Source of the DNA: Streptomyces rishiriensis
GTDB lineage: Bacteria > Actinomycetota > Actinomycetes > Streptomycetales > Streptomycetaceae
Direction of reading: 5' to 3'
Length of the DNA: 64,000 nucleotides
Assembly: GCF_003112535.1 (NCBI RefSeq)
Contig: NZ_BEWA01000011.1
Coordinates: 1 to 64,000 of the forward strand
Part shown: piece by piece, positions 62,888 through 64,000 of the stretch
How positions within the stretch are numbered: the stretch's first letter is position 1
Layout of the letters: the number at the start of each line of letters is the position of its first letter
The notes under the pieces: generated by a model
Seen by the model: the letters and a program-made list of their open reading frames with translations, nothing else
Databases searched by the model: none
Told to the model about the DNA's origin: nothing
Translations under genes and position numbers: made by a program

Positions 62888-63183
62888 GGCAGCCTCCGAC
62901 GACGTGAACGGACGATGGCGAGAGGCGAAGTGCTGACATCTCCACGTTATTCCCGGGCCGATCGGCGTGCAATGGCGAAAAACAGCACGTCAACATGGTT
63001 GAAGGGTCACCGAACTGATGGTGCGTCCCACGGCTGGAGGATGCTCCCGTGCACCCTGTCACCGCTTGGGACTCCAGTGGCGAGAATCCGCCGACGGAGT
63101 GAACATGAAAGGAGGTGTGAGCGGCTCCGCCGCACGTCACGACTCCCACGATCGACTCCCACGACCTCGGACGAGGCGTTCTC
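62888..63183. other. Intergenic region with a possible short leader ORF
   Basis: Contains the promoter of the nuclease-like gene and a strong AAAGGAGG ribosome binding site at 63109-63116. This site would start translation at GTG 63118 or a nearby codon in a different frame from the gene at 63184, giving a short peptide (starting MSGSAARHDSHDRL) that ends inside the next gene at 63209. It could be a coupling leader; otherwise nothing is seen. Confidence 0.45.
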
Positions 63184-64000
63184 ATGTCATTCCACACTGG
63201 TCGCCCTGAAGCCCTGAGACCCTGGGAAGAGCTGCGGAACCATCCCGGCGGCGGACACGGCGACGGTGGCGGCGGCTTCGGTGGTCACGGCGGTCACGGT
63301 GGCGGCTTCGACGGCCACGGCGGGGGCTTCGGTGGGCATCCTCCGTTCGGCGGCGGGCACCCGTTCGGCCATGACGGCCATGACGGCCCGGACCCCGGTG
63401 GCCCGCAGGACGGTCCCGGCGGGCCACCGCACGACGGTCCGGCGGGCGAGGACGTCGCCGAGGGCCCGTTCCGGGTGGTGCGACCCGCCGACATGCTCGT
63501 CGTCGACATCGCCCTGGTCAATCTGCGGTTCGACGGCCACCGTCTGGTGCGGCGGGATCCGGGTGCACCGGCGTTCGTCGTCGCCGGCCTGGCACCGCAG
63601 CACGTGCTGGAAGCGGTTCCGGATTCGCTGGGCCCCGCCTCCGGCGCGCTGAAAGCCGTCACCGCCGGCTCGACCCGGCTGGCCTTCTCGGTCCCGGGCG
63701 ACATGGATGGCCTGGACCTCTCCCTGGCCGCGCTGCTCGACTGGGAGCGACTCGTTCCGCTGACCGTGCCGGTGGGCATGCGTGATCCCGACACCCCGGG
63801 GTCGACGATCTTCCAGGGCATCCCCAGAAGCGTCATCGAATTCCCGGCCCGGCTGCTGATCACCTACGATGAGCCGGTTCACTGGCTGGGTCCGCCCGCG
63901 CCCCAACAGGGCGGCGGACGGCTCGCGTTGTGGCACGCGCGGCTGCACGGCGGGCAGAACGGCGAGGTGCTGCTCCGGGCCTTCGCGACGGCCGGCGACG
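63184..64000 (+). CDS. Large Gly/His-rich protein (runs off the window), >=272 aa
   Basis: Open from ATG 63184 to the window edge. The N-terminus is extremely Gly/His/Asp-rich (HPGGGHGDGGGGFGGHGGHGG, PFGHDGHDGPDPGG), a low-complexity possible metal-binding region, up to residue ~90. After that the sequence becomes a normal fold: FRVVRPADMLVVDIALVNLRFDGHRLVRRDPGAPAFVVAGLAPQHVLEAVPD and later VIEFPARLLITYDEPVHWLGPP. No family recognised. The ribosome binding site is weak, suggesting coupling to a leader. Confidence 0.75.
   Translation, partial: MSFHTGRPEALRPWEELRNHPGGGHGDGGGGFGGHGGHGGGFDGHGGGFGGHPPFGGGHPFGHDGHDGPDPGGPQDGPGGPPHDGPAGEDVAEGPFRVVRPADMLVVDIALVNLRFDGHRLVRRDPGAPAFVVAGLAPQHVLEAVPDSLGPASGALKAVTAGSTRLAFSVPGDMDGLDLSLAALLDWERLVPLTVPVGMRDPDTPGSTIFQGIPRSVIEFPARLLITYDEPVHWLGPPAPQQGGGRLALWHARLHGGQNGEVLLRAFATAGD

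Overview
This window is chromosomal DNA of a high-GC actinobacterium, almost certainly a Streptomyces. The evidence is the GC-rich third codon positions, frequent GTG starts, many 4-base ATGA/GTGA gene overlaps, and families typical of the genus (DUF6083, DUF6479, Rv1733c-like, PAS/GAF-SpoIIE phosphatases, GH75 chitosanase, a second Rho). No rRNA, tRNA or CRISPR array was seen.

Layout. (a) 1-4838: a leftward redox/stress operon (cupin, aldo/keto reductase, SDR, carboxymuconolactone-decarboxylase-like protein, a gutted alcohol dehydrogenase, DUF2255) with a divergent MmyB-type regulator. (b) 4839-7097: an insertion-sequence graveyard (IS5-like and IS701-like remnants, then about 1.1 kb without recognisable genes). 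(c) 7098-11548: an accessory cassette: a Cys-rich protein, a divergent XRE repressor with a three-copy palindromic operator array, a DUF6083 protein, a small protein with a possible ribbon-helix-helix tail, and an Fbh1-like UvrD helicase. (d) 11761-21139: an ISL3 remnant, then a Tn7-like transposition operon, tnsA-tnsB-tnsC followed by three tandem tniQ copies, the first internally deleted and the other two full length. Directly repeated motifs follow the last tniQ, and the operon side ends against the 3' end of an acyl-CoA dehydrogenase gene. (e) 21140-64000: ordinary Streptomyces backbone. It holds the acyl-CoA dehydrogenase, a Cys-rich copper-storage-type protein, a UvrA paralogue, two SpoIIE-type phosphatases, an ATP-grasp protein, RpiB, a transporter and secreted phosphoesterase, the dhaKLM dihydroxyacetone kinase operon, chitosanase, a 2,4-dienoyl-CoA reductase/PadR pair, a HemK-like methyltransferase, a MarR regulator, a molybdopterin oxidoreductase/flavin reductase pair, hydrolases, GntR and PadR regulators, a short Rho, and a staphylococcal-nuclease-like protein.

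How the genes work together. The tns/tniQ operon encodes a complete heteromeric transposase (TnsA endonuclease, TnsB DDE transposase, TnsC ATPase) plus two candidate target selectors. This is the most interesting system in the window. Several regulatory circuits can be read directly: an XRE operator array, a palindrome at fadH sharing a 10-bp core with the promoter of the MarR gene, a PadR-type palindrome between padR and an NTF2-like gene, and a DasR-like palindrome upstream of gntR. Two internally deleted genes (an alcohol dehydrogenase and tniQ) kept their start and end in frame and still overlap the next gene's start codon.
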